Shown: positions 5,093 through 5,228 of the stretch, in pieces
Position numbering within the stretch: the stretch's first letter is position 1
Layout of the letters: each line of letters starts with the position of its first letter
Assembly (NCBI GenBank): GCA_964415185.1
Contig: CAYPZI010000176.1
Span: 1-5,228, forward strand
Reading direction: 5' to 3'
DNA: 5,228 bases
Source of the DNA: CAYVBJ01 sp964415185
GTDB lineage: Bacteria > Bacteroidota > Rhodothermia > Balneolales > Balneolaceae
Position numbers and translations under genes: made by a program
The notes under the pieces: model-generated
Told to the model about the DNA's origin: nothing
What the model saw: the letters and a program-made list of their open reading frames with translations, nothing else
Databases searched by the model: none

Positions 5093-5182
5093 CTATAACG
5101 GTTTGGCAATTCTGCTGCGGGGCGACCAACTTTGAAGTCGAGGGACCAATGCGAACCCGTCAGCAGGAATTGCAGGTTGAAC
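5093..5182 (-). repeat. attC site 4 (end of a cassette beyond the window)
   Basis: This is a 90-bp site. On the + strand it has core CTATAAC (5093-5099), spacer GGTTTG, left arm GCAATTCTGCTG (5106-5117) and right arm CAGCAGGAATTGC (5161-5173) with one extra G, then core GTTGAAC (5176-5182), a perfect match to GTTRRRY. CGGG (5118-5121) and CCCG (5156-5159) extend the stem and leave T5160 unpaired, 7 bases before G5167. The cassette it terminates should encode a minus-strand gene ending to the right of 5182. Confidence 0.85.
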
Positions 5183-5185
5183 TAA

Positions 5186-5198
5186 GCCGCTAAGCGGC
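5186..5198. other. Short perfect hairpin next to attC 4
   Basis: GCCGC-TAA-GCGGC is a compact GC-rich hairpin 3 bp outside the attC core. GCAGGTTG occurs on both sides of it (5172-5179 and 5197-5204), which looks like a small duplication. There is no T run on either side long enough for a classical terminator. Confidence 0.3.
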
Positions 5199-5228
5199 AG
5201 GTTGTTATCCCACTCAAAACTCGTGAAA

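Larger units (their letters stand above)
121..5182 (-). mobile_element. Integron gene-cassette array, no integrase in view
   Basis: Five cassettes are delimited by four full attC-like sites, one collapsed attC and one attC core interrupted by a group II intron. Cassette borders on the + strand are near 782, 1488, 2214 and 2974, and 5099. The reading direction (minus strand) is set by the side carrying the extrahelical bases, and it agrees with gene placement: ParE ends 14 bp, the intact DUF5615 gene 5 bp and the oxidoreductase 80 bp before their attC sites. Toxin-antitoxin cargo is typical of sedentary integrons and of attC clusters lacking an integrase. An attI site and intI gene, if present, should lie to the right of 5228. 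Confidence 0.8.

Noticed and set aside
776..5182. The four large palindromes as intrinsic transcription terminators
   Set aside because: They lack a T tract, have long loops of 20 to 70 bases, and share conserved outer cores and extra bases not needed for termination.
776..5182. Regularly recurring repeats as a CRISPR array
   Set aside because: The repeats are about 0.75-2.1 kb apart, differ in stem sequence and flank genes, and no short uniform spacers exist.

Overview
The window looks like a fragment of an integron gene-cassette array. No integrase or attI lies inside the window. The base composition is moderately AT-rich, the gene leaders show little Shine-Dalgarno signal, and one perfect TAnnTTTG promoter box is present. 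Together with the gene families, this suggests a Bacteroidota-like bacterium, but only weakly; the phylum cannot be proved from this sequence.

Four attC-like sites (776-865, 2209-2342, 2968-3057, 5093-5182) share the same architecture. On the + strand each begins with a core ending in TAAC followed by GG(T/C)TTGG. A left stem arm, a variable centre and a right stem arm follow, and then NGGTT opens the second core. The right arm always carries an extra G, with an unpaired T (A in one site) exactly 7 bases before it. This is the extrahelical T/G pattern of the recombinogenic bottom strand of attC sites. The + strand is therefore the bottom strand and the array reads right to left. Independent proof comes from the cassette ends: the first 8-11 bases of each cassette are the reverse complement of the outer core of its own attC, as expected if each cassette once circularised.

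Read right to left, the cassettes are as follows. (6) An unseen cassette contributes only its attC, 5093-5182. (5) 2975-5098 carries an AraC-type regulator and an MDR-family NAD(P)-dependent oxidoreductase. (4) 2215-2973 carries an intact DUF433/DUF5615 toxin-antitoxin pair. (3) 1489-2214 carries a PIN-domain toxin gene with two internal stop codons and a small putative antitoxin, both encoded antisense to the array; its attC has collapsed to two cores 4 bp apart. (2) 782-1488 carries an intact Phd/YefM-RelE/ParE pair. (1) The region from 781 leftwards carries a second DUF433/DUF5615 pair whose toxin has a one-base frameshift.

At the left edge is the 3' end of a group II intron (1-120). Its downstream exon begins exactly where the attC outer core of cassette 1 should be cut (GT^TA...). 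The intron has therefore apparently inserted into the bottom strand of an attC site, as group IIC-attC introns are known to do. The rest of that attC should lie left of the window, beyond the intron's 5' end.

Four toxin-antitoxin modules occur in about 2.8 kb. In two of them the toxin is broken while the antitoxin frame is still open, a pattern consistent with toxin decay after cassette capture. The AraC/oxidoreductase cassette is the only one not carrying a toxin-antitoxin system.
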